From positions 44,096 through 108,095 of the forward strand of contig JAGVSM010000882.1 of NCBI GenBank assembly GCA_022494885.1: a stretch of 64,000 nt of DNA, written 5' to 3'. Shown here piece after piece: positions 12,401 through 27,400 of the stretch; the first letter of the stretch is position 1; each line of letters starts with the position of its first letter. Both the position numbers and the translations under genes were made by a program. This DNA is from Micrasema longulum (lineage: Eukaryota; Arthropoda; Insecta; Trichoptera; Brachycentridae). The notes under the pieces are model-generated. The model saw nothing but the letters and a program-made list of their open reading frames with translations. It did not search any database and was not told the origin of the DNA.

Positions 12401-15400
12401 ACATCTATATTCCTTCAATTCTTTCATCTGTCGATGTTTGTGAAGTTAAAGAGCTGAAACCTTTCCATATTACCTTCTCTTAAATGTTCTTCATCTCTGT
12501 TGTTATATGTTAATGTTAACAGCTCCCCAGGGAGTTTAATCCAGTCCTTGTCTACAAAAATTTGAACAAACTCAAAATATTGTTCTTTATTTACATTGAA
12601 ATCAAGATTGAAATGTCACTATTTAAATATTTAAATTGTTCCTTTCTCCTTCTTCTTTCCTTCCCATCTCCTATCCTCTCTTCATAGAATAATTTATATA
12701 TTTATTTATGTTTGCACCACAACAGGCCAGGAAGCCCAATTACAGTGGTGAATTACATCACAGAACACCCAGGCTTGAAAAAAATCACATTTTTATTTTT
12801 GTGTTCTCACCGGGAATCGAACACGGTACCTTTCGTGTATGAGTCAAGCGTCTTGACCACTACACCACGGAGGCCGCCTTGATACTAATTATTATTATTT
12901 TTAGTCCATTTTTGATTTCAATTTTTGTATAAAATAATAATAATTATATAATAATTATAAAATTGTATGCGTATATAGAGTGTAAAATAAATAAACATGT
13001 CCAAATGTTTGTAGATAAGCTAGATTTTTTTGCTAAGGAGTTATTTAGATCTAAATTTGTTGCAACAGAGAGGGAAAACAGTTTTGAGAAGGTGAAATAT
13101 TTCTACCTGAGGTTTTCAAATGATTCGTCGATGAAATGTCTCGCTTCCTTCTCCAAAACCAAAGCTTCCTTTTTTACTTCGTTCATAATCTCATCCCAAT
13201 TCTCCTTATTGTCCGGTATGTAGAGGCTGAAGTCTACGGTCCGTATCGGAGTGATCAGTTTGTTGACTCTATCGATAACTCCGTCTATTCTCGCTTGGTC
13301 TCTTATAATAGATTTTAACTCGGCTCCGAGGATATTTTTGAATTCAATCAGAATCTGTTGGAGATACATAAAGGTGAAATTTACTACTACTACTACTACT
13401 ACCATTACGCCATTTCCCCGTAGGGGTCGGCAGAGAGAATGGACTGCCACACACGTCTATCCTGGCATACAATCCTAGCCTCTTCCACATTCATACATCT
13501 TGTCATAGATGCCCTTCGGTTCTGTCTGCTTTTGACATGACCAGACTTAAGATTTTGGTTTATCTGATCATGCCACGTCTTCCTTGGTCGTCCTCGTCTA
13601 ACGTTGCCGTTCATTTTTGCCATATATAATTGTTTTACCATTCTCTCGTCGTCCATTCGTTCTACGTGACCAAACCATCTCATTGACCCTTTCTTAATCT
13701 TATCAATTATACTTGTCTCAGATTTACACTCTCGCCTGATTTCATCATTCGTAACCCTGTCATACATTGATTTCCCACACATTCGTCTAAGAGATCGCAT
13801 TTCAACCGCGTTCACTCGGCTTTCATCCTTCCTCTGCCAGTTCCATGTTTCACTTCCATACATAAGTGTTGGGACTAAAACTCCGTTGTACACTGCCAGT
13901 TTAGCTTCGATTGACATATTTTTATTAGAAATTACTGTGCTTAGTGCTCCGTTCATTTTGTTGCCCAAGGTGAAATTTCATTTTTAGAAATTTTGAATTG
14001 AATTTTTTTACAATGAAAGCTACCCAGCATTGATATTTTTAGTGTACTTTTTTTACCTGGTACTGTGTGGAATGTATCCCCCATGTAAAAAGAGGTTCCA
14101 GAGTATATTACGGCTGTTTCAACTTTTGATTAAATGGGAAGCAGCTTACAAGAGACGGAAGAGTAGAAAACTATGTTGAAAGGAGGGCGAATGCGAGCAG
14201 TAAAATAAACGCCGCATCAAACAAAGTAATTCCTAATAAAAACATGTCAATCAAAGCTATACTGGCACAACGGAGTTTTAGTCTCAACACTCAAGTATGG
14301 AAGTGCAACATGGAACTGGCAGAAGAAGGACGAAAACAGAGTTGCGAAATGCGATCTCTTAGACAAGCGTGTGGGAATTTTTTATTTAATGCACAAAATA
14401 CCCAATTTTATCATTGCACAATTGTAATTTTTTTATGTCCCGACTTGTTAGAAAATTATGTGTTAAGTCGGGACTCTTCTATACATAAATCAAAAACAAT
14501 CAATGTATGATAGGATTACGAAAGGCGAGAGTACAAATCTGAGACAGGTGTAATTGATAAGAAAGGGGCACCGAGATGGTTTGGTCATGCGGAACAAATG
14601 GATGACGAAAGAATGGTAAAACAGATATACATGACAAGAACGACCAAGAAAGACTTGGCATGATCAGATAAACCAAATTCTTAAAGTAGAAACAACCGAA
14701 AGGCATGTATGACAAGATGTGTAAATGTGGAAAGAGCTAGAAATGTACGTTAGGATAGAAATGTGTGGCAATCCATTCTCTCTGCCTATCCCTAAGGAGA
14801 AATAGGTGATGGCAGTAGTAGTAGTAGAAGAGATTGTACAAATATAGATAAAAAAAATTATATACCTGGGCAACTGATGCAAGGTCAGCACAAACACTGG
14901 CCAAGTAATCGGTTCTCTGGAACAACTTGACTTTATCAAACTCCCAGCGGGGGCCTTTGACCGACTCTTCTATCTTTTTCCGAGTCAGCATGTAATGCTC
15001 CTTCCATTTCTCCAACATAGCCTGACCCGACAAGGCTAAGTCCAACACTTCCGCGTGAGGTTTCCTAAGAAACATAAAAAAACAGCAAGTAAGTTCCGTT
15101 TGACTGATTAAACAAAACAATTACATTTTCAGAAAAAAAAAAAAAAAGTAATGGGGAACATTAATGTAAATATATGTATCAAATTGATATAAAAATTGTA
15201 TTTAGTTGGAATACTGTATACTCATATTTTTTATCTGAACAGAAAAAAAAAATATTTCAACAGAGAACATTTTTGAGAAGGAAATATGGAAGTCTAGGCA
15301 TTTACAGGGCTTATGACCTGTGATTGGCTGGATTAAGTAGCCACTTTACAAACTGTGTAACATTCACCATTCTGCCCATGTTTGATCATTCACATTTCCT

Positions 15401-18400
15401 CAACTCTTCCATAAATTTAAATATGAACAACTCCCTAGGGAGGAAATCCAGCCAGTCTGCAAGCATTTGGACATACTCAAACATTGTTATAAAAAAAAAG
15501 TTTAAATTCAAACATTAACGCATAAAAAAAGTATAGCACATTCTAAAACTAAAAATTACAACTAAAACACGAAAATGGCAGCAATAAATGTTTGTATAAA
15601 CTGTTTATAAAATTATAACCAAAAAACGAAAAAATGGTGGGAATAAATGTCTGTAAAGCAGAAACAAAAAAATGGCGGCAAAAATTTCATCTATTGATTT
15701 AACTTACCAACAAGTTGGTACAATGATAAGAGACTAATTTCAGGCTCTTGAGCTGTCAGTTTTCAGTGGCGATTGCAATTTTTCCAAACAACAAGTTGGT
15801 ATAATGACTAGAGACTAACTTCAGATTCATGAGCTATTAAAAACACGAAAATGGCGCCAATGAATGTCCGCAAAACACAATAAAATTACAAATTATTCCG
15901 ACAAAAAAGTGGATACAATGATAGAGACTAACATCAGACTCTTGAGCTCTCAGTTTTCAATGCGGATGGCAATTTTTTCTGATGTTAATTGCGGTAAAAA
16001 AACCACAAAACTGGGTTTTAAATGAACTAAAAACATTTAAAATGTATGAAAATTAATCCCAAATTTTAATGATTTATTTTAATTACTACAACTAGGTAAC
16101 TTCAAAATCCGCATTTTTTTTATTACCTACACACTAAAAGCACATATTTGTACCTTCTTCCATGAATGCTACAAATTGAGAAGTCGTGATTCAATAAACC
16201 CCATTTGAATGCATGACTTGTCTGTGTTTTTTAAAAATTTCCTTTTAAATAAATTAATGATGTGAAAGAAGTCGTTAATTTGTATCAAAAGAAAATCACT
16301 TACGAGAAGAGTGTCACCACATTGAGATAGATTTCGATCTTTTGACAAAGGCAGAAAGCAATTTTCTCAAACAGTGGCACCATGTGGTCATCATTGCAGT
16401 AGAACTTGGATAGGACCCACAGCATGTTGAGGCCCTCCATTAGGGAAGGGATGATGCTGGTGATGGCCTTCAAGTCTGAACTGTAGGTCAAAATCTGAAG
16501 AAAGAGAAAACATGTGTGCAGATATATTGTGACGTAAGTTGGTTTAATAAGTTCTGTGTGATCTCTCCGCCAGTTCTGGATCAATTTCAGGAAAATTATA
16601 TAATTTTGGCTTAAAAAACTACTTATCTTAGATAAGAAGAGTAATATTTGTTTTATTTTTCAATTTATTTACAAAAGTTAAAAAAATCAAGATCATGCAA
16701 ATTTAATAATGAATAAAAGTTTATCAGCGCTTTTGTAATACAAACAAAAAACATAGGAAAAATAAAACAACAAATTTAAGAACAAAACTTTACGCTTTGA
16801 AGTTTTGATTATTAATGAGAATGTCCAATGGCACCTATATAAAATAGGTGCGTAGATTTTCTCGATAACTGTTATGAATACGTACACTCTTTTTTTGGGT
16901 GATCCCATGTAGATTGGATGGTTGTGATCACAGTTTGATTTTGCTTTGTCATTTTTCTGTAGATGGCTTTAGCCATAAGCAGTGGTCAAAATAAATAGGT
17001 CATACATGTCACGCAAGGCATCTGTCAACATAACCTCATATAAACATTAGTGGATTTGTGTCTGCATCATAAAATTATTCTCAATCGAAAATGAGGTTTT
17101 AATTTTCTGCTTATTGAAGCTTTAATTTTAATTTTTTGCTTCATATTGATGAAGAAATCTGTGGCTGAGGCTCATCGAATACTCTCAAATACTTATGGTG
17201 AGGCCACTATTAGTGAAAAAACGTATCATGAGTGGTTTCAATGCTTCAAGAACGGTGATTTTCACATAAAGACATCCATAGCCCGTGGAAGAGAAAATAT
17301 TTTCGAAGATATAGAATTAGAGGGATTGCTTGATGAAGACCCGTGTTAAAGTCAACAAGAATTGGCACAATCATTAAGAGCGACTCAACAAGCAATTTAA
17401 AATGACTCAAAACCATGGGAATGATTGAAAAGCAAGAAAATTGGATGCCATAAGTGTTGAAACCGAGAGATGTTGAACGGCGTTGGTTTGCTTGTGAACA
17501 GTTGCTTGAAAGGCAAAAACAGAAGGGATTTCTGCATCGCATTGTGGATGGATCCATTACGATAACGCCAAGCGCAGAAAGTCATGGGTATTTTCTGGCC
17601 ATGCTTCCACGTCGACGGCCAAACTGAATATTCACGGCTCTAAGTTCATGCTCTTTGTGGGACCAGCTCGGCGTAGTGTATTATGAACTGTTAAAACCGA
17701 GTGAATTAATCATTGATTATTATCGAAAGTAATTAATGAATTTAAGCCGAGCATTGAAAGATAAACGGCCACAATACAACAAGAGACATGATAAAGTGAT
17801 TTCCCAGGATTTCTACCCCAACCGCCTTATTCTCCAGACGTTGCTTACTAGTTTTAAAAAAAAAAAATGGCAGAAGCAAAGTTGTACACCAATTATTATA
17901 ATATATCATTTTTACATAAAATTAAAATGTGAGTCAATTGTCAGATGCAATTCAGAAGGACTTTGTTGTATTACATATTTCAGCAATAAATTATCCTTAA
18001 TTATGTTAGATGTGAGGAAACCCAAATACCCTGAAGTATCTCATGAGTGCAGAGAGGAAGTTGGAGTTGTCCCTCACGCTCTTGTAGCGCTTGTTGAAGC
18101 GTTGCATCTGCTGGCGGAGGGGGGCCAGGCTGGGGGAGGCGGCCAGGCCGAGGGCCTCCAGGATGCGCTGCACGGGAGCTGACTGCAGCTGCTGGCCAAG
18201 CTGGAACAGCCGCATGTTCTGCGACTGCCAGAAGTGACACTCGTCAACGGGGCTTTCACCCACCATGTTCTGGAGACAAACACATTATTATTGAGATTTT
18301 CTACTGACATTTCTTGGTGGAACTGCATTTTAATTATAATAACAATACTTTATAGTTTTATTCCACTTTTATTTATAATTTTTTTCCACCAGTCAACCAG

Positions 18401-21400
18401 TCTGATGATGTCGGTCACGACAAAACCCGGTCACTAGTAAAAAAAAATTAGATGAATTTCACCCGCATAAATAAACGTTTCAGCTCTTTAACTTCACAAA
18501 CATCAACAGATGAAAGAATTTAAGAAATATAGATGTTCAAATATAGGCAGAATGGTGAATGTTACACAGTGTGTAAAGTGGCAACTTAAACCAGCAAACG
18601 ACAGGTCATAAGCCCTGTGGATGCCTAGACTTGTATATTCCCTTCTCTTAAATGTTCATCATCTCTGTTGTATTACGCTAACATAATATTTATTTATTTA
18701 TTTTATTTTGGATTTGTACAGCTATTACATAAACAAAATAAGTAGAAAAATATTAACAATACTAGATTGAATGTGAATGAATGAGGGAGAGGGTGCGTGT
18801 GTGTGGGTGCGTAAGTATAAAAAAATAATTATATACTTAATAAAATGTACCTACTCAGGTTTATTATTATTATTATTTACTTTACTTATCTTGATTTATA
18901 CATAAATCTTCTTTACTTGCTAAAACACCCGTAGCCCTGGGCAAGGGATTACGTTGTACCCCGCAATACTGGGTCCTCATCCGAACTTAGTCACCTAAAC
19001 ACTTCGGTCTACTGAAGTGAAAGGTGCCCATCCCCACTAAATTTAATCTAATAATAAAATCCTGAAAAAAAATCAGATAGATGAAGGGAAATAAAAATTA
19101 CAGGAAGGAATACCTTGTAATCGCTGGTATCATAAACAGAAGAAATAAATTCAATCCACATGGTGACGCCTTCTTCCATCTTTTCCACAACTTCTGGTAT
19201 TTTCACTAATTTCCTCGCCGACATGTTTTGCTCGGTTAGTTCTGGGATGGTAGGCATTGGGAGGTGTATATCACCCTCCAAATGCTCAATGGACCTTAAA
19301 ATATTTAATGAATTTAAAACATCAATAAATCATTTTCATCATCACCATTCCCTTTCTGCACCTAATGGTGCATAGGACATTGCATTGGTACACTAATTGC
19401 AGCGTATCTTGATATTTTTTTATTACATGAAAATAAGTTCAGTCTTAAGCTTCAGGTACCAGTCCAGGGACTATGAAATATTCTAGAGTAAATGAACATC
19501 TTTTAAATAAATATTTTCTATCAACCATGTCGGGAATCGAACCTGAGACCACTCGCATGGTAGGCAAACGTTCTGACCATTACAACATGAGGCCGACTTT
19601 TTATATACTTTAAACCTAAATAGAGATTCGATTAAACTTATTGTAAATATGTGGAAGTTTGTTTTTTATAAAAAATGTTCAATTTACTTCCAAAATACAG
19701 TCCATTCATATTTAATAACTTCTGCTTTATGTGTGAGTAACCACAATTTTTCATATAAATTATTTTAGTGTGTCTACTAACACAAACAAAATTTGTGTGT
19801 TTACTTGGTTTGCCGAAAGGCACTAACACATTAACAAAGGGTTATTAGATGTTCAAACGCACTGTACATAAGTTTAAAATATGAAAAATGGAATATCTTT
19901 TTTATTTTATAGTTAGGAACATTTGGTATGTATCTAAAACAAATGGCACACTGTTTCAAACAAAATTATTGGATCACTATAAATAAAAACCCAATAAGGT
20001 ATAATTTTCATAACAAACTTGCCAAAAAACAAGTTAGATAAAAATAACTTGATATGGATATTGATTGGTAAGAGTAACATAATTTTTAAAGCTGTAAACG
20101 TTAAATTTATACGCAAAATATTAAATAAAATAACTTACCATTCGATACTCTCAATTAGGTCAGTCAAGTCTCTACTAAACTCAGATGCCTTCATCTAAAA
20201 ATATTTAAAATTTGAAACTCAAAAAATCCATGTGGCCAATCCAATGACTATTTTTGCAGGAATTCAAAATTACAAATGTAAACATATTTATAATAAATTA
20301 CAAATTTAATTTGATTTTTACTGGTCTATATTTCATAGACCCGTATTACTTTAAAAATGTTAAAAAAAAGTGAAACATCCCTATTAACTAACTTTGCCGG
20401 ACATTTTAAAGTAAGTTTTGAATGTAATTCCAATTCGTTATATTATTTGGAAGGCAATCAAATCCGGCACTCATCAATTTGGGTAATTGGAGTTTTACTG
20501 TATACATTTTTGGTGTTACGAGCGGTTTTGATCAAAACTCTTACCATTGCATCATTTACTTTTGGTATACTTTCGGTAATAGCTTTCTTTTCAGGAGTTG
20601 AACGGGCTTTCTTTTTATTAATTATTCTGAAAAGCAAAAAAAAACATTTTTTCTCTAAATTACACGCATACTTAATCATACGTTCTATGTATATTGCATA
20701 TTTATAGTGAAGGATCATTTTGAGGTGTATTTATTTACTTATTTATTTATTTGACGGACTTATGCAGTCCATTCTAACGACGGTAAATACAATTTCTTGT
20801 AATAGATACAGGCACTAATAAAATAAAATTAAAGCTAGGACAAAAAAAAAAATTACTACCTCAAGACAAGATCTGGTCTGTCTTAGTGAATTTTTAAAAC
20901 TATAAAGACTTACACCAAAAAAGTCCAGTGTATTCATTTCATGGTCTTGGACATCCGCTGCTGACTGTCTGCGGCTCATGCCAGAACTATGGGACCCAAA
21001 CTTGACATGGGGTGCTATTCTGAACCACTCCTGTGGCGCGAGAAAACCGTTTTTCTCCCGTATTTTGTATGTAAATACACGAGATAATACGGCCACAAGA
21101 GCATTTGGAATTGAAAGCTCCACCCACTTACCTGAATCTATTTTAAAGGTCGTGTGGCCTCTTCCCAGATCCGCACATTGCAAAAACAATTTATGTTACA
21201 GCTAAAAAAATCATTACAGCGTTTGGAATACCAGCCCTGGCATTTTTGCTTTTAACCCCCTCATATTACGTCCGTACACAGCTAGTGAGGATAAAATCAG
21301 CAAACCTGGCCTCCGCCATTTCCATCCTAGTTTTGGAAGCCACCATTCTGAAGTGCGACGGCTGATAGTAATTCAGTTTTGACATTTCTGCCTCTATGGC

Positions 21401-24400
21401 CGATCTCCCGACTACTTTGGTATTTTGAGAAACCTCCTGAGTATCTATGGACCACCTGGCTTCGCCTGCTTGACAGTCCAAGAGGTTGGAGTATGACTGA
21501 AACATAAAACAAACATACGCAAACCTCATTTTACAAAGAAAATAACTTCTTGTGTTTCTGTAACACAGTAATAATAATAATCATAAAAAACTTTGTATAC
21601 TATGGGAGTTTAAGGGCATCTTACTGTGTCGTGCCCGAACATCGCACAATATGCAAGACACAAAAGGTTATAAAAAGAAAACACAAGAGAGGTCATTTTC
21701 TTTTCCACGCCAACAGCCTCCGAATTAATATGTGACGTTTAATCTCTAAAGCTCCTGATTGTAAATTATTCTTGATGTTTGTAAATACAATGAAAAAAAT
21801 CTCATGTGAATAATCCTACTCGCGTATAATTTAATAATCATGACATGTATAATTCTAAATAACTGTAATGCAGAAGTTGTGGTTTTTAACGATAGTATAA
21901 TGAAGTTTACTTACCCCCTTGAGAACCAAGTTAACAGATTTCAAGAACTTTGAATTGCATGACCCAACAGAGAAAAATTCTGGCAACAGCAAGTTGGCAG
22001 ACGCTTCGGATAGTGGTACGGGTACAGGCGCTTCAGACAGTCGGAGTATGTACACAAACTTGGTGTCCACATTCGCCTCAGTTGCAACCATCTCACCAAA
22101 ATGGCCAACCAGAGATGGAAGCTTCATCATCATAGGAATGAATCTCTAAAATATAATAATTATCCTAAACATAACAAGATTTTCTAAATTACTTTTGATA
22201 TCATAATTTGTAAACATAATATCATAACAATATGTAAAATTAAGCCAAAAACAAGCATAATTTTACAATAACGGGTGATTAAGACTTTCGGACTGATGGA
22301 CTATCTCTTCGTTCTAGTAACGAGAGAACCCTTTTAATACCCAGTCATCGCTCTAATTTTCTTGCCTCCTCTTTCACAGTAGTAGCCGCTCGATTGTGGA
22401 ATAATCTACCCACTAATGTTAGAGACGCCCCTTCTTTATTTACATTTAAGTCAAGATTGAAATGTGACTATCTAACTATTTAAATTGTTCCTTTATCCAT
22501 CTTCTTTCTTTCCTTCCCATCCCCTCTCCTCTCTTCATGGTGTAGTGTTAATTTATTTTTTATATATATTTATTTTTGTTAATCTTTGCTTTTAATTTGT
22601 GTATAAAATTGTAAGATTCAATATGTCCATGTATTTATAATTTTCTCAAACTGAACGGTTTGGGTAGGTAGTAAGAAATTGCCTTAAGGCAATATGCCCG
22701 CCCTTATATGTATATTTATTGTATATGTAAAAATAAATAATAGGAATTTTAAAATTCATTCAAATACAGAAGAACTCCAATTATCCGAATCAATTGAGAC
22801 CTGACCCTATTCGGATAATTAAAACTTTGGATAATTGACTTTTTTTAAATAAAAAGGCTAAGTTTGAATTAATTACTGTATGTATTTTGAAAATGGGAGC
22901 TTTTAATTAGTTAAATGAAAAGGCAACACTTTTAAATGTTAAGTGGAGGGAAGGACAATGGCGCACGAGGACAATACACTATTACCGTGTCCCAACTCTG
23001 TAAACATCCATGACCGTGCAAGAGAGGACAATACAACAATTTGACCACAGTTCTAATGCAGAACTCGGCAAAAATATCATATCATCTGCCTTTGCACATA
23101 AGTACTCTAATCTCAACCCGTGTTCCATAAAAAAGTGAGTCGAGTATTCTATTGAATAATGATGAAGTTTTGTATTTATAAATTAACGTAAGTATTTACT
23201 AAAACTTTACCATCACTGTGTAGTATTCTACAGTTCCATCTACTTCGGGATCCAGGTCCATTGGGGCTGCGGAGATTAACAAACATTATGGACAGCTGTA
23301 ACATTATTTCATTTTATAATAGAGTTAATGGTACTTCAATTGAACGTAGTTATTCAGAAAGCAGCTGGTCCACAATTTTGAAAAAAATAGACATTGGTGA
23401 TATCGGGTGCCGTGAGGTCAATTCTATGTTCTGATAAAAACAGCCAGGCCGCTTTCATAAAAAAAACTGTAATAATCACCTTTTGAAAATAGTGTCGATC
23501 ACAAAAATGGCATTTCTCAATTTGCAGAAAACACTCAACACCAGGAAAGTCTTACAGTATAGATGCAGATGAGAAGATTAATGCCTCCAGAAATCTAGTT
23601 CTCTTATATTTTAATATTATAAATTTGTCAATTTAAAAATACCCATAATAAAAAAAATATGTATTTATACAGAATATCACCTCATACATTGAAAGTTTGG
23701 ATGGGGTATTTATTTATTATATATGCGGCCTAAGCCAATTTCAACAGTTACATGAAGAAATATAAATACAAGAAACTGAACAAAAATAACATAAAACTGT
23801 GTAGCAAAGACAAACAAGGGCAATACAATAATGGTATACAATATATTCATAAAGCGAAAGACATAAGACTTCGAGCTAAACCATGCCAATCCAAATTCAT
23901 CCCACACTGTTTTAGTCGCCAAGAGATCTACGAAAAGCCGGAAGATCTATCCCGAAGAATTCCAAGTCATGTGACGAATTGACTAATCTACACATTCTGG
24001 ACATTGAAGCATAAAAACAAAAGTTGCTCTTAGAAGATTTAATAAATAGCAGATTTTGACTTCTGGTGACACGGTTGGGAACATGAAAAGAAATTGATTG
24101 CAACAAAGATGGGACATCACTTATAGCATTAAGTATTTTGAAAATGCATATAAGGTCCATCTCAGTTCTATGTTTCTCCAATGAAGACAGATTCATATCA
24201 TTCAATATTATTTGATCAGTCTGTTTTATGCAAAATGTATATTTTAGGATGTGTAGCCAGACTTAAAAAAATCACAAAAATTCCTTTATGATTAAATTAT
24301 TTTTAAGTTATGAAAACAAATGAATCAAGTGATTATTTACAATTAAGTACCCTAATATAAATATAAAATAATATGTTCAATACATAATGACACAACATAC

Positions 24401-27400
24401 ACGTAGGGCTGGCTGTTTTCTACGAAATGCATATATTAAGTTGTGTGGTCAGCCAGAATTTAAAAAAACATTAAAACTTAATAAAACATAATAAAATTAT
24501 TTTCTGTATTATTAAAAAGACAAATGTAAATATTATTTATCACTTGTCAAAGTAAATAACATTCCAACTGTTGGATCGATTTGATTATTCACTCGTTTCA
24601 AAAAAGTGATATTATCTGAGTTTCACTTTTCTATAGCTGGCTTCTTTCTATTCTATACGATCATTCAAAATGTATATAAAAAAAAGATTTTGATAGAAAC
24701 AAACTACTTTGAACGCCGTCACTAGTTCTTCCGAATCAACCAGTGATCTATCACACATTCTAATGTTGTAATAGATTTACGGTTTACAAGAAGCCAACTC
24801 AGCAGAACTCACTAAATTTGTGATGTCATCCGCAAAGTAATTTCAAAATTATAAAACTTAAATAAATCATAGTGCTGGTAATAAGATACATAAAAATATA
24901 TATAGAAACCACTGAACTTCCTCATTGCTAAATCTTTTTAAAAAATAAAAAACCATTGACTGACCATTGCAAAAATAATTGACTCACGCTTTGGGAAGGA
25001 AATCACACTCTCATGTGGTGGAGGCTCCGGCTCTACAGATTCAACAGACTGTTCTTGAACAGCATATGTCACAGCCCTTCCACTGGAGGTCAAATCCTCT
25101 CCCCCCTCGGTAGATTCCTGGATTATCATGTTCAGAATATCATTGAGCGTTTCTTCAGCCACATCTACCGGGTTAACTTCTCCGCCGTCTGCCTCAGCTG
25201 TCTCCTCCTCATCTTCCTCTCCTTCGTCTTCCGAGTCTTCCATTTCCACCCCCTCGTCGACATCGGGCGCATCTGCTTCGGCATCTTCTACAACGGGCTC
25301 TTCTGTAACTTGCTCGACGTCGACTGGAGGAGTCTCAGCTACAACTGTGTAGATAGATGAAGAAAACATTATTCATCTAGACATGGACGTTTTTTAATTA
25401 AAGCAAAGACGGTTATTATTATAATAAAAAAAGAACTAACTTATTTAGATAATATCTGTACCTTAAAGGATAAACCACGGGAGTCACATTGAACAAAATG
25501 TTCAGAAAGCAAGATTTTTTGATTGTGCGATTTCCAAAACATAACTTTTGAACCAGATAAAAAAATCTAGAAAGAACTTTCAATGTAAAATAATATTAAT
25601 TTGGATAATAATAGTACATTAATAGCATATCTGGGACTACTGATGTTTTTCTTACTAAAACAAAGTGGACTTCAGATTTTTATTTCAACTTAAAAAAGCA
25701 TTTTTATGACGAAAGTGGACTTTGGTATTTTAATCACATATTTAAGAGCTTATTGCAATAATTTCTGCATTTTTTACTTCAAAATGACAAAAAGTAGTAA
25801 TTCTCTAAGGTAAAGATATATAAACTGTGTACACAATATTTTATTTCCCACTGTGTACATGCCTAAGGTATTTATTTATTTGTTCTTTTACAACTTGTGT
25901 AATACTTTTTTTACATTAAAGATAATGTTCCCCTCACTGGGGGGGTGTCCCGTGCCGAGGGAGACATTTTATATAATATACTTTTGAAACATGCCTTATT
26001 AAACAATAAAATTAATATCTCGAATTATATATAAAACAAAACTAACAAACCAAAACACTATAAATAAAACCATTTTTCTACCTATTTGGCATTATCTATT
26101 TCTTAATAGCGATTTTACAGTGATAATATTTACTTCGTGTAATATGTGTAGGATGAGGTTGTCGAGGGTTGGAGCTCATATCCCAGTTGGAGATTGACAG
26201 AAGACACAAGGTTGCTATTTAATGCGTATTTATTATATGGCGAATACATAATGAATTGTGTCGCGTGAGTTTTACTGCTATGAGGAGTAGAACTGGCTGC
26301 CCTTGAACATGCTATTTAGCTTCCTTTTTGGGCTAACTGGACATTACTACGCCCTGTGGTCTCTTTGTACGCCAAGTTCCTTTGTTCTCCTTATCTCCAT
26401 GGTAGGAACAATGTTAATGTACTGCAGGCAATGCTCTCGTCGTTATGTGCAATACTGTTAGACTTGCATAATGTGTTATATTTTGTATAACTTGCATAAT
26501 ATGTTATTTCTCATGCACTGTTACACACCCAGAAGCCGTACAAATGCAAGTCGGAATTCACCCATTAATAGGGCAATTCGTTTGCTCAATACGGCTTCTG
26601 CGGATAATATAGATCTATTTATCTGTACATATCAACAGTTAAGCAGCTATCAGCTTTCTATTCATTAACTTCTAACTTATATTTACAGTCTGCATTACGT
26701 ATGGGTTAAACAGTCCGTAAAGTAATGCAGACTACAATGTGTCGAATAAATAAATAAATTAAATATAAAATAATGACTTGCTTTATCGGTCGTCGATCTA
26801 TATTTCAGGTGAAATGGTTGCATGTCTGCTTGTCATCGATCAATGGACCATGAACCCCACATAAGTATAGTTTGTATGAATGTACCGAAGGAATAATATA
26901 ATAAAGAATGTTTGGCTTTTAAAACAATATTTTATAAATAGGTACTTTAGGAAATTAACAAAAATAATTGAAACCTGGATTAAGAGCTCCTAAAGGTTGT
27001 TCTTCTCCATCTGCTTCATCTACTACAGTATCTGGATCTAGTTCCGTAGGCGACTTAGGCGTTTCTAGGAAAGTGAATAAGAAAATAATATGAATTAACA
27101 TGGACAACTCACATCAACAATTTAATTAGCAAAATTGCAATCTTAACGAGTCTTTTTTCAAAAATCAAACATTTTGTTTCAAAATTGGAAAAAAAATCTT
27201 ATTTATGAAGCCTATGTAAAATCTAAAATATGTTATATGCAACAACTATGGAGAACATAAAACAAAATGACATAAACAGACTGCGACAGCAAAATAAAAT
27301 ATTGAAGCTATAGTCCTTAAAATGTAACATGATTAGAATGACAGTTGTCAGAAAAAGTGACGACATAACTTTGTAGTAACGTCAAAGGAGTTATTTATAT

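Noticed and set aside
15560..15990. CRISPR-like spacing of repeats
   Set aside because: Repeats are degenerate with no constant spacers, and this is animal DNA.
17736..18182. 148-codon plus-strand open frame
   Set aside because: Composite of mariner remains and the antisense of dynein exon 11; not a gene.
18001..18328. Alternative minus-strand frames over dynein exon 11
   Set aside because: They lack dynein motifs and do not match the phase of the neighbouring exons.
20815..21189. 124-codon frame considered as a dynein exon
   Set aside because: Exons 7 and 8 join in phase without it, and its end resembles LINE C-termini.
25013..25360. Two open frames antisense to the acidic dynein exon
   Set aside because: Ser/Ala/Thr-rich shadows of the GA-rich exon 4; the minus-strand frame splices correctly.
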